Source: Candidatus Aminicenantota bacterium (GTDB lineage Bacteria > Acidobacteriota > Aminicenantia > UBA2199). From it: a stretch of 64,000 nucleotides of DNA. How positions within the stretch are numbered: position 1 is the stretch's first letter; each line of letters opens with the position of its first letter. Below are positions 29,009 through 39,078 of this stretch, in pieces. The notes under the pieces are model-generated. The model saw only the letters and a program-made list of their open reading frames with translations, made no database searches and was not told the origin of the DNA. The DNA is taken from NCBI GenBank assembly GCA_016934745.1, contig JAFGSF010000015.1, positions 1 to 64,000 of the forward strand, read 5' to 3'. The translations under genes and the position numbers were made by a program.

Positions 29009-30544
29009 TTATTCTATTGGCAGGCGGTTGTACAGTTGTGTCAATTGGCGCAGGCGCTGGCCGATTTCAGGCGTCAAGGCTTCCGGAGTCAGCTTCCAGT
29101 TCCAATTGCCGCTGCTTCGACCCGGAGTATTCATCCGGAAACGTTCGCCGTAGCCCAGAATATCCTGAACCGGGAAAATTGCCAGGCCGGCAATCGATTG
29201 CATGGCCAGGCGGATGAACTGCCAATGAAATTCGTCACGATGGTTCACGTTCATATAATCCAGAATATAGTCCTTGGCCTGGGCGCTGGTTTCCTGTCCG
29301 TAGAACCATCCGTTGCTTGTGTTGTTGTCATGGGTCCCGGTATAAACCAGACAGTTCGGGCTGGTGAAATTATGAGGCAAGTAGGGATTGTTGCCCTTGC
29401 CATCGAAAGCGAATTGCAATATTTTCATGCCCGGCAATTCGAGACGCTCGCGCAGGGCTTCCACGGCCGGGGTTATTTCACCCAGATCTTCGGCGATCAA
29501 GGGTAAGGTTCCCAATGTATCTTCCAGGGCATTGAAAAAAGCCATGCCCGGTCCGGGCCGCCAGCTGCCTTTAATCGCCGTGCTTTCTTCAGTGGGAATG
29601 GACCAGTAGGTTTCAAAACCGCGGAAATGATCGATGCGCAGCCTGTCGACCAGCTGCAGGAGATGGCTGATGCGGGCCGTCCACCAATCCATGGTAGGCC
29701 CCTTGAGATTCCGCTGTTGATCCTGCCAATCGTAAAGGGGGTTGCCCCAGCGCTGGCCGCTCTGGCTGAAATAATCCGGCGGCACGCCGGCTACCGCTAG
29801 TGGCAGCCCGCTGCCTTGATCCAGTTGAAAAATTTCGGGATGGGCCCAGGCATCCGCGCTTTCAAAATTGACATAAAAAGGAATATCTCCGATAATTTGC
29901 ACGCCCCGCCGGTTGGCATATTTTTTCATTTCCTGCCATTGTCTGAAAAATTCAAATTGTCCGAATTGCCTGATAAAGACAGATTCGGCCAGTTTTTGCT
30001 TCCAGCGGCCAAGGGCGTCCGGCTGGCGGCGGGCGATGTCCTCCGGCCAGACCGTCCATTGAAACGTGTTGAAATGATCGGCCAGGGACCGGAACAGGGT
30101 ATAATCATCCAGCCAATGCCGCTGGTCGTGGCAAAAGCATTCAAACTCTTTTTTTTCATCTGCTTTTTGCCGCAACGAAAATGACTGCGCCGCCTTCTTC
30201 AATAGGATGGCTTTTTGACTGGCGGTTTTTTCAAGGTCGGCAAAGTCATGGAGGCGGCCATCCTCGCTGGCGCGAAGTTCCTCTGCGTCAATCCAGCCGC
30301 GGGCGTGCATTTTTTCAGGATCGATCAGCAATTCGTTGCCGGCGAAGGCGGAAGGCGATGAATACGGTGAAAAATGCCAATGCGGGCAAACCGGCCCCAA
30401 TGGCAGCACCTGCCAATAGGACTGGCCGCTGGCCGCCAAAAAATCAATGAAAGCGGCTGCTTCCCGGCCCAGCGTGCCGCAGCCGTATTGCCCGGGCAGG
30501 GATGTGATGTGCAGCAGCAGGCCGCTGTTTCTTTTTAAGATCAT
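29009..30544 (-). CDS. malQ: 4-alpha-glucanotransferase
   Basis: SGLLLHITSLPGQYGCGTLG, LRIDHFRGFETYWSIP, IAEDLGEITPAVEALRERL, YTGTHDNNTSNGW. Confidence 0.96.
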   Translation of the reverse strand: MILKRNSGLLLHITSLPGQYGCGTLGREAAAFIDFLAASGQSYWQVLPLGPVCPHWHFSPYSSPSAFAGNELLIDPEKMHARGWIDAEELRASEDGRLHDFADLEKTASQKAILLKKAAQSFSLRQKADEKKEFECFCHDQRHWLDDYTLFRSLADHFNTFQWTVWPEDIARRQPDALGRWKQKLAESVFIRQFGQFEFFRQWQEMKKYANRRGVQIIGDIPFYVNFESADAWAHPEIFQLDQGSGLPLAVAGVPPDYFSQSGQRWGNPLYDWQDQQRNLKGPTMDWWTARISHLLQLVDRLRIDHFRGFETYWSIPTEESTAIKGSWRPGPGMAFFNALEDTLGTLPLIAEDLGEITPAVEALRERLELPGMKILQFAFDGKGNNPYLPHNFTSPNCLVYTGTHDNNTSNGWFYGQETSAQAKDYILDYMNVNHRDEFHWQFIRLAMQSIAGLAIFPVQDILGYGERFRMNTPGRSSGNWNWKLTPEALTPEIGQRLRQLTQLYNRLPIE

Positions 30545-30595
30545 GGTGATAGCCTGCCTTTTATTTGTCTGCGCTGCGCCTGCGAAGCATCAGGA

Positions 30596-31765
30596 TCATT
30601 CCATTTCTTTTTCGATGTTTTCATTGTAAATATGGGTGCGATTGCGTCCGGATTCTTTGGCAAAATACAATGCTTTGTCTGCGTAGTTCAATATTTGCTC
30701 ATCGTTCAGTCCATGCTCCGGATAAGAAGCCAAGCCAATGGAGATGGTCAGTTTTTTTTGCGGCTGGGTTTCAGCTCCGGGGAAGACCTGCTTTTCAATG
30801 CTCTCCCGGAGCCTTTCCGCTGCCAGGTAGGCTCCGACTTTATCGGTTTGGGGCAGGATCACTACAAATTCGTCACCGCCGTACTTGGCCAGCAAGTCGG
30901 TGGTGCGAAATTTGTTTTTCATGATCGCACCGATGCTTTTTAAAATTTCCGAGCCGTGGATATGACCGTTATGGTCGTTGTAATTTTTAAAAAAATCAAC
31001 ATCGAACATGATCAAGGAATAGCTCAACTTGTGACGTTGCGACTTTTTTGTTTCCAGACTTAAAAGCTCAAAAAAGTGCATCTGGTTGTACAGGCCGGTC
31101 AAACCGTCCGAAATGGAGAGTTCCTGGGTTTGCTCGAGAAGCTTCTTGAGCAGCGATTCATTGGTGTGCAGGTTTTTCGAAAGATAACCGGAGACGAAGT
31201 AAGAGAAAATCAGCATCAGGTCGAATGTCAGGATGGCCATGAGCTGCTGGCTGGAGAAAAAACTCTCGCTGTTCTGCAACAGGGTGATGATCAAAAGCAG
31301 GACAATGACGGTCAGCGTGTTGCGGAAAGCCTTGTGGTAATCGGTTAAAAAAGTGGTGATCATGATATAGACGATATACAAGGCGATGATCGGGCTGTTC
31401 AGGCCCCCGGAAAAAAAAACGATCATGGACAAGGCAATCAGGTCAAAATTGAGCTGCCGGGAAATGGATGCCAGCAGTTGGTTGTATTGCACCGGGTTAG
31501 CGGCCTGTTTTTCTTTTTGGCGGATGTCCACGTGGAACAGGAAATTGACGATGATTGGCAGCAGGAAAACCAATAACGCGTTTTGCCAGCTGATCAATGA
31601 ATGCCGGGCCAGAAAATTATAGGTCAGAAAAAAAAGCATGATGAAAACCGGGTAGATCCAACGGATGCGGATCAGCCAGTGATTTTTTTCAAACATGTTT
31701 TTCAGGGCCAGAGCCTCTGGTTTTTGCATGGCGTGCTGCTCCGGCGGTGGATTGATCATGGTCAT
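30596..31765 (-). CDS. Membrane diguanylate cyclase (GGDEF domain, I-site present)
   Basis: Several TM segments; DGLTGLYNQMHFFELL; RTTDLLAKYGGDEFVVILP (RxxD I-site five residues before GGDEF). Confidence 0.93.
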   Translation of the reverse strand: MTMINPPPEQHAMQKPEALALKNMFEKNHWLIRIRWIYPVFIMLFFLTYNFLARHSLISWQNALLVFLLPIIVNFLFHVDIRQKEKQAANPVQYNQLLASISRQLNFDLIALSMIVFFSGGLNSPIIALYIVYIMITTFLTDYHKAFRNTLTVIVLLLIITLLQNSESFFSSQQLMAILTFDLMLIFSYFVSGYLSKNLHTNESLLKKLLEQTQELSISDGLTGLYNQMHFFELLSLETKKSQRHKLSYSLIMFDVDFFKNYNDHNGHIHGSEILKSIGAIMKNKFRTTDLLAKYGGDEFVVILPQTDKVGAYLAAERLRESIEKQVFPGAETQPQKKLTISIGLASYPEHGLNDEQILNYADKALYFAKESGRNRTHIYNENIEKEME

Positions 31766-31802
31766 AAAGTATTTTCTTTTAATAAAAAAGTCAAATATTT
31801 TC

Positions 31803-31831
31803 TTGCAGTTCCATTAGAAAAATACTAATAT
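31803..31831 (+). promoter_or_regulatory. Predicted sigma70 promoter TTGCAG-17 bp-TAATAT upstream of sdhC
   Basis: -10 overlaps the ORF-track ATG at 31830, supporting the downstream TTG start at 31863 with GGAGG RBS. Confidence 0.45.
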
Positions 31832-31862
31832 GTTTCCTGATATTTTTTTATGGAGGCAAAGC

Positions 31863-32237
31863 TTGTATAAAAAAACGCGGTTTTATGATTTCACCTACTA
31901 CAATTTTATCGGGACCTGGGCCTGGATTTTACACCGGTTGGCCGGCCTGGCTTTGATCTTTTACCTGTCCCTGCACATCTGGGTCATCAACAGCTTGACG
32001 TATGGCGAAAAAACCTTCAATGAGGTCATGACTTTCCTGAGCAGCCCGTTGTTCAAACTGTTGGAAGTTGGCCTTTGGGGGGTCATCCTGTTCCACGCCT
32101 TCAATGGCGTGCGTATCGTCATCGTCGATTTTTTCAAGGGTTCTTTGGCGCACAAGAAATTATTTATCCTGTTCATCGCCGCGGCCTTTGTGCTCTGGGC
32201 GCTGGGCTCCTTCATGCTTTTGCGTCACGCGTTTTAG
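31863..32237 (+). CDS. sdhC: Succinate dehydrogenase cytochrome b subunit
   Basis: ILHRLAGLALIFYLSLHIWVI haem-b motif; first gene of sdhCDAB. Confidence 0.88.
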   Translation: MYKKTRFYDFTYYNFIGTWAWILHRLAGLALIFYLSLHIWVINSLTYGEKTFNEVMTFLSSPLFKLLEVGLWGVILFHAFNGVRIVIVDFFKGSLAHKKLFILFIAAAFVLWALGSFMLLRHAF

Positions 32238-32247
32238 GGAGGGCATC

Positions 32248-32622
32248 ATGGAAAAGAACTTCAAGCAAACGTCGCGTTCGGGTTCCATGGCCTGGCTGCT
32301 GCAGCGTATCTCCGCTGTCATCCTGTTCGTGCTGCTGCTCTTCCATTTTATTGTTTACCATTTCCTGACCCAGTCCCGTTCGGTGGATTACCTGCAGGTC
32401 ATGAAGCGGGCCCAGAGCTGGTGGTTCCCGCTGCTGCAGTTCATGTTTCTGCTGACGGCCCTTTATCATGGCTTGAATGGGGTGTGGTCGGTTCTGGAGG
32501 ATTATACAACCAGCAAGTTCTGGCGTTTGGTCTGGTACAGCCTGTTGTTGACGGTTGGAACGATCCTTTTGTTTGTCGGTACGCTGACCATCATCAAGCT
32601 TTATACCCTGAAGATTGCCTGA
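32248..32622 (+). CDS. sdhD: Succinate dehydrogenase membrane anchor subunit
   Basis: [33 protein letters not shown]; between sdhC and sdhA. Confidence 0.85.
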   Translation: MEKNFKQTSRSGSMAWLLQRISAVILFVLLLFHFIVYHFLTQSRSVDYLQVMKRAQSWWFPLLQFMFLLTALYHGLNGVWSVLEDYTTSKFWRLVWYSLLLTVGTILLFVGTLTIIKLYTLKIA

Positions 32623-32633
32623 GGAGTGACATA

Positions 32634-34367
32634 ATGAAAACTGATGAAGCAAGAAATTATCATAAAATTGACGCCGTGATCGTTGGGGCCGGATTGGCCG
32701 GGCTCAGGGCTGCACTGGAAGTGGCAAAAAGCGGTCTGTCGGCGGCCGTAATCAGCAAGGTTTACCCGACCCGTTCGCACTCCGGAGGCGCCCAGGGAGG
32801 GATCGCCGCCGCCCTGGCCAATGTATCCGAGGATTCCCTGGAAGCGCACATGTTTGACACCATTAAGGGCAGCGATTACCTGGCCGACCAAAACATTGTC
32901 GAGAAATTCGTTAACGAGGCGCTGAAAACCGTTTACGAGTTCGAGCATATGGGGGTTCCTTTTTCGCGTACGGCAGATGGCCGGATTAACCAGCGCCCCT
33001 TCGGCGGCCATTCTGCACCGCGCGCCTGCTTTGCCCAGGATATAACCGGTCATGTGCTCCTGCATACCCTGTACGAACAATGCCTGAAACACAACGTATT
33101 TTTTTTCAATGAGTTTCAGGTTTTGTCGTTGCTGATCGAGAACGACCTGTCGCGCGGCTTGGTGGCCTGGGACATTCGCAATGGCGGTCTTCATATTTTT
33201 CACGCCCGTGCGGTGCTGTTAGCCACCGGCGGCTATGGTCGCGCTTTTAAAGTCACTTCCAATGCACACGCCAATACCGGGGATGGCGTGGGCCTGGTGC
33301 TGGAAGCGGGGCTGCCGCTCGAGGACATGGAATTTGTCCAGTTCCATCCGACCGGACTCTATAAGCATGGCATCCTCCTTTCCGAGGCTGCCCGCGGCGA
33401 AGGGGCATATATCATTAATGACCAGGGTGAGCGCTTCATGAAAACCTACGCTGCAGCCAAAATGGAATTGGCTCCGCGCGATGTGGTTTCCCGAGCCGAG
33501 CAGACCGAGATCAACGGGGGCCGGGGCATCGGCGGCAAGGATTATGTGTACCTCGACTTGCGCCATTTGGGCCAGAAGAAGATCCTGGAGCGTCTGCCGC
33601 AGATCTACGACCTGGCCTTGAATTACCTTAAAGTCGATGCCGTCAAGGAGCCGGTCCCCATTCAACCGACGGCCCATTATTCGATGGGCGGTATTGCGGC
33701 CAACATGAATACCGAGGTGATCAAGGACGCCCGGGGCACGATGGTCAAGGGTCTTTATACGGCCGGGGAAAGTTCCTGCCTTTCACTGCATGGGGCCAAC
33801 CGACTGGGCACCAATTCCCTGCAGGATGCGGCTACCTTCGGCCGTATCGCCGGTATGCGGATGAGCGCTTTCTGCCGGGAAAATGGCTATAGCGACTTGC
33901 CGGCATCCCCCCTGGAAAAGGCCCAGGCTAAAATCGATCACCTGTGGCAGAAAGAGGGCCAGGAAAAGCACGCGGCTATTCGTGAGGATTTGCAGGTCAA
34001 TATGACCAAGCTCATGGGCGTTTTTCGCAATCAGGACGACATGCTGAAAATGCAGGCTGTCATCAAGGAATTGCAGGAGCGCTACCAAAAAGTCACCGTC
34101 GACGATCACGGTATGGTGTTCAACCTGGACCTGATCGAGGCCCTGGAATTGGAAAACCTGCTCAGTTTTTCTGAGGTGATCGTCGAAAGTGCGTTGGCCC
34201 GCAAGGAATCGCGCGGGGCCCATTTCCGAACCGATTTCCCCAAGCGCGACGATGCCCAGTGGTTAAAGCACACCCTGGCCTGGCGCCGGAACGGGAAAAT
34301 TGTGCTGGATTTCAGCAAGGAAGTCGTTATCTACCCACAGTATCAACCGCAGGAAAGGAAGTATTAA
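32634..34367 (+). CDS. sdhA: Succinate dehydrogenase flavoprotein subunit
   Basis: [51 protein letters not shown]; start after GAGGAG RBS. Confidence 0.96.
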   Translation: MKTDEARNYHKIDAVIVGAGLAGLRAALEVAKSGLSAAVISKVYPTRSHSGGAQGGIAAALANVSEDSLEAHMFDTIKGSDYLADQNIVEKFVNEALKTVYEFEHMGVPFSRTADGRINQRPFGGHSAPRACFAQDITGHVLLHTLYEQCLKHNVFFFNEFQVLSLLIENDLSRGLVAWDIRNGGLHIFHARAVLLATGGYGRAFKVTSNAHANTGDGVGLVLEAGLPLEDMEFVQFHPTGLYKHGILLSEAARGEGAYIINDQGERFMKTYAAAKMELAPRDVVSRAEQTEINGGRGIGGKDYVYLDLRHLGQKKILERLPQIYDLALNYLKVDAVKEPVPIQPTAHYSMGGIAANMNTEVIKDARGTMVKGLYTAGESSCLSLHGANRLGTNSLQDAATFGRIAGMRMSAFCRENGYSDLPASPLEKAQAKIDHLWQKEGQEKHAAIREDLQVNMTKLMGVFRNQDDMLKMQAVIKELQERYQKVTVDDHGMVFNLDLIEALELENLLSFSEVIVESALARKESRGAHFRTDFPKRDDAQWLKHTLAWRRNGKIVLDFSKEVVIYPQYQPQERKY

Positions 34368-34379
34368 GGAGAAAAAACC

Positions 34380-35087
34380 ATGGCGAAAGCAGATATCTCG
34401 GTAAAAATTTTAAGATTCCAGCCGGAAAAGGATAAAAAACCGCACTGGCAAGTGTATGCCATTGCGGTTGACGACGAATCGACCATTCTGGACGTGCTCA
34501 ACGAGATCCACTGGCAGCATGACGGTACGTTGGCCTATCGCCGTTCCTGCCGCAGCTCCATCTGCGGCTCCTGCGCCATGAAAGTCAACGGCCGCAACGT
34601 GCTGGCCTGCGAAACGCCGATCCACCGTTTCGGCAGCAAGCTGAAAATCGAGCCGCTGTCCGGATTCAATATCATCAAGGATCTGGTCGTGGACCTGGAA
34701 CCGTTCTTTGAAAAATTAAAACGCATCAAGCCGTACCTGATCCTGGACAAGCCGCTGCCCGACAAGGAATACGTCCAGTCACCCGAGCAGCTGGAGCAGA
34801 TCGGCGAATCGACGTTGTGCATCCTCTGCGCCGCCTGCAGCGCGGCCTGCCCCAGTTCCTGGCCCAACCAGGATTATCTGGGTCCGGCCGCCCTGCTCAA
34901 GGCCTACCGCTTTATTTTCGACAGCCGCGACGATGGCGCCGATGATCGCCTGGAGATTGTCAATGACAAGAACGGCATCTGGCGCTGCCACACCATCTTC
35001 AACTGCATGGAAGCCTGCCCCAAAAAAATCAAGATCACCGAGTACCTTTCACGGCTGAAAGTCAAGGTGGTCGAAAACTCGCTGTAG
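34380..35087 (+). CDS. sdhB: Succinate dehydrogenase iron-sulfur subunit
   Basis: CRSSICGSCAMKVNG, CILCAACSAACPS, CMEACPKKI. Confidence 0.96.
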   Translation: MAKADISVKILRFQPEKDKKPHWQVYAIAVDDESTILDVLNEIHWQHDGTLAYRRSCRSSICGSCAMKVNGRNVLACETPIHRFGSKLKIEPLSGFNIIKDLVVDLEPFFEKLKRIKPYLILDKPLPDKEYVQSPEQLEQIGESTLCILCAACSAACPSSWPNQDYLGPAALLKAYRFIFDSRDDGADDRLEIVNDKNGIWRCHTIFNCMEACPKKIKITEYLSRLKVKVVENSL

Positions 35088-35099
35088 TTTATTTTTTGC

Positions 35100-35178
35100 G
35101 TAGCGGAGGGTCTCAGACCCTCCAGTTAAAAATTATATATATCAAAGAGCGGGCAGATCACAAACCCACCTCTCCATC
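35100..35178. repeat. Dispersed palindromic repeat family 2, copy A
   Basis: gtagcggagggtctcagaccctcc...agcgggcagatcacaaacccacctctcc; similar to copy at 42.64 kb. Confidence 0.6.
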
Positions 35179-35215
35179 TTAGCATAAAATCAAACTTGTT
35201 ATTTTTTATTCGCTG

Positions 35216-35488
35216 CTATTTTTTCTTTGTGGTTTTGGCTTTTAGCTTGGGTTTTGGCTTGCTGATGGTTTTGGCCTTGGCCTTGACGGTCTTGGCTTTG
35301 ACCTTCACGGTCTTGGTTTTGGCCTTGGCTTTGGCGGCCTTGGCCAACTCGGCTTTGCTCTTGCGTTTGATGTCCATACTGTGAGCCTTCTTGTAGCTCT
35401 GAATGTCCTTGAAGCGGCCCTTGCTGTCGCGCACCGCATAAAGTTTGGTGCCCTTGGAACTGCGCATGACTGTTCTTTTAATTGGCAT
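35216..35488 (-). CDS. Small basic histone H1-like protein with K/A-rich tail
   Basis: MPIKRTVMRSSKGTKLYAVRDSKGRFKDIQSYKKAHSMDIKRKSKAELAKAAKAKAKTKTVKVKAKTVKAKAKT...; AGGGAGGT RBS. Confidence 0.8.
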   Translation of the reverse strand: MPIKRTVMRSSKGTKLYAVRDSKGRFKDIQSYKKAHSMDIKRKSKAELAKAAKAKAKTKTVKVKAKTVKAKAKTISKPKPKLKAKTTKKK

Positions 35489-35638
35489 ACGACCTCCCTT
35501 AAGTCAATAATTTTAATTATAGAATTATAGAAACATAATGTAAACAGAAAAATAAATTTAGTATGAAATTTGATTTGCGCCGGGATGGGGAAAGGGGCGG
35601 GAATGGATGTGTGACCAAGATACTGGAAGCGGTTTTAT

Positions 35639-35667
35639 TTGACTTTCTCTAAAACGGATATTACAAT
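35639..35667 (+). promoter_or_regulatory. Predicted sigma70 promoter TTGACT-17 bp-TACAAT for the pspA module
   Basis: TTGACT 35639-35644, 17-nt spacer, TACAAT 35662-35667; no sigma54 GG-N10-GC element seen. Confidence 0.65.
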
Positions 35668-35692
35668 ATGGCACTAGTTATAGGAGGGTGAT

Positions 35693-36451
35693 GTGTTTAA
35701 ACGTCTAGCCAAGTTAATTCGCGGATTTTTTGGATTGTTTATCTCCGGACTTGAGAAGTCCAATCCCAGGGCTTTGATCGAGGCGGAAAAAGAAAACCTG
35801 CGCAAGCAGATCGCCCGTTTTAATGACAACCTGGCGACTCATGCGAGTTTCGTCGAACGATTGATGCGCCAGATCAAGAATTTGGAAGTGCGCGAAAGAG
35901 AATTGACTGCCAAGATAGCCGCCCATATCAAGGTCGGCAACCGGGCCGTCGCCGGGCAGATGGCGCTGGAATTGCAGTCGGTTAAAGATCAGTTGGAAGA
36001 AAACCGGCAGCAATTGGTCATTTCTGAGGAAACTTATCAAAAATTAGTTAAATCCAGGGATGTCTCAATCCAGGAAGCGCAGGCTAAAATTGAAAAATTG
36101 AAAAAATTGATCTCGGAGACTGAAATGATGGAAGCCCAAGCCGAGTTGCAGGAAATGGCCTCAGGCATGATTTCCAAAATCGGCGGTGCGGGCGATACCC
36201 TGAACCGGGTCGAGGAATATTTGCAGGAGCGACGCGACAAGGCGGCTGGCCGGGCCCGGGTCGCATCTTCCACGATCGATGTCAAAGAAGTGGAACTGAA
36301 GGAGGAGGAGCAGAAGGCGCTTGCTGAACAAGCCCTGCGGGAATTCGAGGCCGCCTATGGCATGATTCCCCCTGCCACAGATGCGGTGAAGAAAAACGCG
36401 GCTCCGCAAGCGAAGCTTGAAAAGGTACTTGGTCCCAAGGAAAAAGCATAA
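35693..36451 (+). CDS. PspA/IM30 (ESCRT-III-like) family protein
   Basis: GTG start with GGAGGG RBS; MFKRLAKLIRGFFGLFISGLEKSNPRALIEAE followed by long heptad-rich coiled coil. Confidence 0.9.
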   Translation: MFKRLAKLIRGFFGLFISGLEKSNPRALIEAEKENLRKQIARFNDNLATHASFVERLMRQIKNLEVRERELTAKIAAHIKVGNRAVAGQMALELQSVKDQLEENRQQLVISEETYQKLVKSRDVSIQEAQAKIEKLKKLISETEMMEAQAELQEMASGMISKIGGAGDTLNRVEEYLQERRDKAAGRARVASSTIDVKEVELKEEEQKALAEQALREFEAAYGMIPPATDAVKKNAAPQAKLEKVLGPKEKA

Positions 36452-36461
36452 GGAGGTAACC

Positions 36462-38195
36462 ATGGAAAACAACAAAATCGGACCCACGGCATTGGGAAAA
36501 ACGGTCGCTATTATTTTTATCATTGCCTGTATTGCCGCCGCCGGTTATTTTTTTCGCGATACATTCTTCCCCAAGGCTAAAAAAGGCAAAACAGTTGATC
36601 TGGACCAGTTTCGCAAAGATCAGCAGAGAGAGGCTGAGGCCCAGGATCCCACCGGCATTACCACGGTGACCGAATACAAATATATCCCGGCCCAGACGCT
36701 GCGCCCGGTGCAGGGCACGAGCAATTACAAATGGGATGGCAAAGAAAAGATCGTCCAGTTTCCGATCAACGTCTGGATCGGTTGGCTGCCGATCGTGGCG
36801 GCCAATCATGGTTTCGCTCCCAATACCGAGAGCGTCTTTTATAAAAAATATGGTTTTAAGGTCAACCTGAAGCTGATCGATGACCCGGTGACGGCCCGGG
36901 ATGCTTTTGCTTCCGGCGAAAGTCATATCCTCTGGGGAACTTTGGACATGATGGTTCTGTTCGCTCCGCAGCTGAGCAAGGATTCCCGGACCGCATTGCG
37001 CATATACCAGCAGATCGATTGGTCGAACGGCGGCGATGGCATCGTCGTGCGCAGCCATATTTCCAGTGTCAAGGACCTGCGCGGCCGCACCATCGTTTAT
37101 GCCCAGAACAGCCCGTCGCAATATTTTCTCAACAATCTGCTGCTCAATGCCGGTATCCAGCCGGGTGAAGTCAACCATAAATTTACGGCCACGGCCTTCG
37201 AAGCCGCCGCCGCATTTGTGGCTGATCCCAGCATCGATGCCTGCGTTTCCTGGGCGCCGGATATCTACAATATTCCCCAGAAGGTCAAAAAAACGCGTAT
37301 TTTAACAACCACCAGCGAGGCCAACAAGCTCATCGCCGATGTCTGGGCGGCCCGCGCTGATTTTGCCAAAGACCATCCGGATGTCATTGAAGGGCTTGTG
37401 GCCGGCATATTTGAAGGCATGCGCGCTATCAAAGATGACATGCAGAAGGCCCAGGCGTTTCAATGGATGTCCGAAGGCTACGGGATGACCGTCGACCAGG
37501 TCAAGGCCATGGAATATGACGCTCACATCACCAATTTTGCCGAGAACAAGGAGTTTTTCCTCAATGCCAACTCCCCGGCCAATTTTGAACGTACCTGGAA
37601 AAATATCACTTTTGTTTACAAGGAACTCGGCCTGTTGGGGACCCCCCTGCGTTTTGACGAAGTGATGGATTTCTCCGTCCTAAAAAAGATTGAGGCTAAA
37701 GGCCTTTTCTCGGACATGAAGGATGAGTATATCACCAGTTTTACTCCCATGAGCTACCATAAGGTGGCTGCGGAAAAACCGATTCTGACCCAGACCATCC
37801 GCATTAATTTTTACCCCAATTCCGCTAATATTTTCGAGCCGCAGCATGATGAACTGGGAAATCCCCTGGCCAACACCCTGTATGATCCGCATGCGTCCGC
37901 AACGCTGGAAAAGGTGGCACGACTGGCCGGTCAGTATGAGCGGGCGGTAATCGGCATTACCGGACATACCGACAGTTCCATGAAGGGGCGGGTGCCGCGT
38001 TCGGAAGTGGAATTGCTCTCCATGGACCGCGCCGAGGCGGTTAAAACGGCCCTGATCAAGAAATATCGTTTCGATCCGAATAAATTCGTGATCAAGGGCA
38101 TGGCCTGGGATTTACCCGCCGACCAGGCAAATCCAATGAATCAGCCGATGAACCGCCGGGTGGAAATATCGATCTACCCGCCAGAGCTGAAGTAG
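36462..38195 (+). CDS. Membrane-anchored ABC substrate-binding (NMT1/SsuA-like) protein fused to OmpA peptidoglycan-binding domain
   Basis: N-terminal TM TVAIIFIIACIAAAGYFF; SBP-like WIGWLPIVAANHGF...VDDLRGRTIVYAQNSPSQYFLNNLL-type region; OmpA-like RINFYPNSANIF...GITGHTDSSMKG...RAEAVKTALI...NRRVEISI. Confidence 0.88.
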   Translation: MENNKIGPTALGKTVAIIFIIACIAAAGYFFRDTFFPKAKKGKTVDLDQFRKDQQREAEAQDPTGITTVTEYKYIPAQTLRPVQGTSNYKWDGKEKIVQFPINVWIGWLPIVAANHGFAPNTESVFYKKYGFKVNLKLIDDPVTARDAFASGESHILWGTLDMMVLFAPQLSKDSRTALRIYQQIDWSNGGDGIVVRSHISSVKDLRGRTIVYAQNSPSQYFLNNLLLNAGIQPGEVNHKFTATAFEAAAAFVADPSIDACVSWAPDIYNIPQKVKKTRILTTTSEANKLIADVWAARADFAKDHPDVIEGLVAGIFEGMRAIKDDMQKAQAFQWMSEGYGMTVDQVKAMEYDAHITNFAENKEFFLNANSPANFERTWKNITFVYKELGLLGTPLRFDEVMDFSVLKKIEAKGLFSDMKDEYITSFTPMSYHKVAAEKPILTQTIRINFYPNSANIFEPQHDELGNPLANTLYDPHASATLEKVARLAGQYERAVIGITGHTDSSMKGRVPRSEVELLSMDRAEAVKTALIKKYRFDPNKFVIKGMAWDLPADQANPMNQPMNRRVEISIYPPELK

Positions 38196-38223
38196 TCTCC
38201 GGACCAGAAGCTGTTTGCGATTG

Positions 38224-39078
38224 ATGCGTGCGGCTAAAAACATTTTTAGAAAGATCGCGGCGATGGTTGGGAAATTATATCGCCGTTTTTTTAAAATCCG
38301 CGAGGATGTTTCTATGCCGGCGCGCATGGCCCTGGGCTTGATTCCGGCCTTGGTCATTGTTGCCGTATGGATCCTGCTGACCCGGGGAAAAGCGGAAAGC
38401 CGGATCATATCACCGCTGATTCTGCCTTCTCCAGGTGAAGTACTCCATTCTTTCCACAGCCTCTGGTTCGATGCCGAATTGAGTCGCAGTATGATAGCCA
38501 GCGCGTTGCGCGTGATCGGTGGTTTCGTCATCGCGCTGATGGTCGCATTCCCCCTGGGTGTCTTCATGGGAACATTCTCCAACATCAAGGCCATCTTCTC
38601 ACCGCTGGCCACCTTCGGCGCCTATTTGCCCATTCCCACCTTGGTTCCGTTGACGATGAGTCTTTTCGGTATTGGTGAGTTTCAGAAGATCATGTTTCTG
38701 GCTCTGGCCTTTTTTGTCTATTTGCTGCCCCTCTTCGTCAAGGCCATAGACTCTGTGGACAACGTCTACCTGCAGACGGCCTATACCCTTGGCGCAGGCC
38801 GCTGGCAGATTCTGCGCCGTGTCCTGCTCGGCATTTCTTTGCCGCAGATTTTCCATGCCATGCGCCTGGGCTTCGGCATTGGTTGGACGTATATCATTCT
38901 GGCCGAGATGGTCGCCGCCGACCGCGGCCTGGGGACGATTATCATTGTCGCCCAACGGCGCGGCCCCCGGGAACATATCTACCTGGTCCTGGTGGCGATC
39001 GTCATCATCGCTTTCATCACCGACCGGATCTGGGTTTGGCTGGGGCGAATGTTTTTCCCCTATCTGGAGCAGAAATGA
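38224..39078 (+). CDS. ABC transporter permease (SsuC/TauC type)
   Basis: Multi-TM, conserved TLGAGRWQILRRVLLGISLPQIFHAMRLGFGIGWTYIILAEM EAA loop. Confidence 0.92.
   Translation: MRAAKNIFRKIAAMVGKLYRRFFKIREDVSMPARMALGLIPALVIVAVWILLTRGKAESRIISPLILPSPGEVLHSFHSLWFDAELSRSMIASALRVIGGFVIALMVAFPLGVFMGTFSNIKAIFSPLATFGAYLPIPTLVPLTMSLFGIGEFQKIMFLALAFFVYLLPLFVKAIDSVDNVYLQTAYTLGAGRWQILRRVLLGISLPQIFHAMRLGFGIGWTYIILAEMVAADRGLGTIIIVAQRRGPREHIYLVLVAIVIIAFITDRIWVWLGRMFFPYLEQK

Noticed and set aside
35100-35130. ggagggtctcagaccctcc hairpin as sdhB rho-independent terminator
   Set aside because: No T-tract immediately follows on either strand; better explained as dispersed repeat
35300-35400. KAK/KTK codon repetition as a minisatellite or CRISPR-like array
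   Set aside because: Period is codon-level within a clear H1-like CDS; no spacer structure
36282-37178. 298-aa minus-strand ORF over pspA/SBP-OmpA
   Set aside because: Antisense to two genes with strong domain evidence and a promoter
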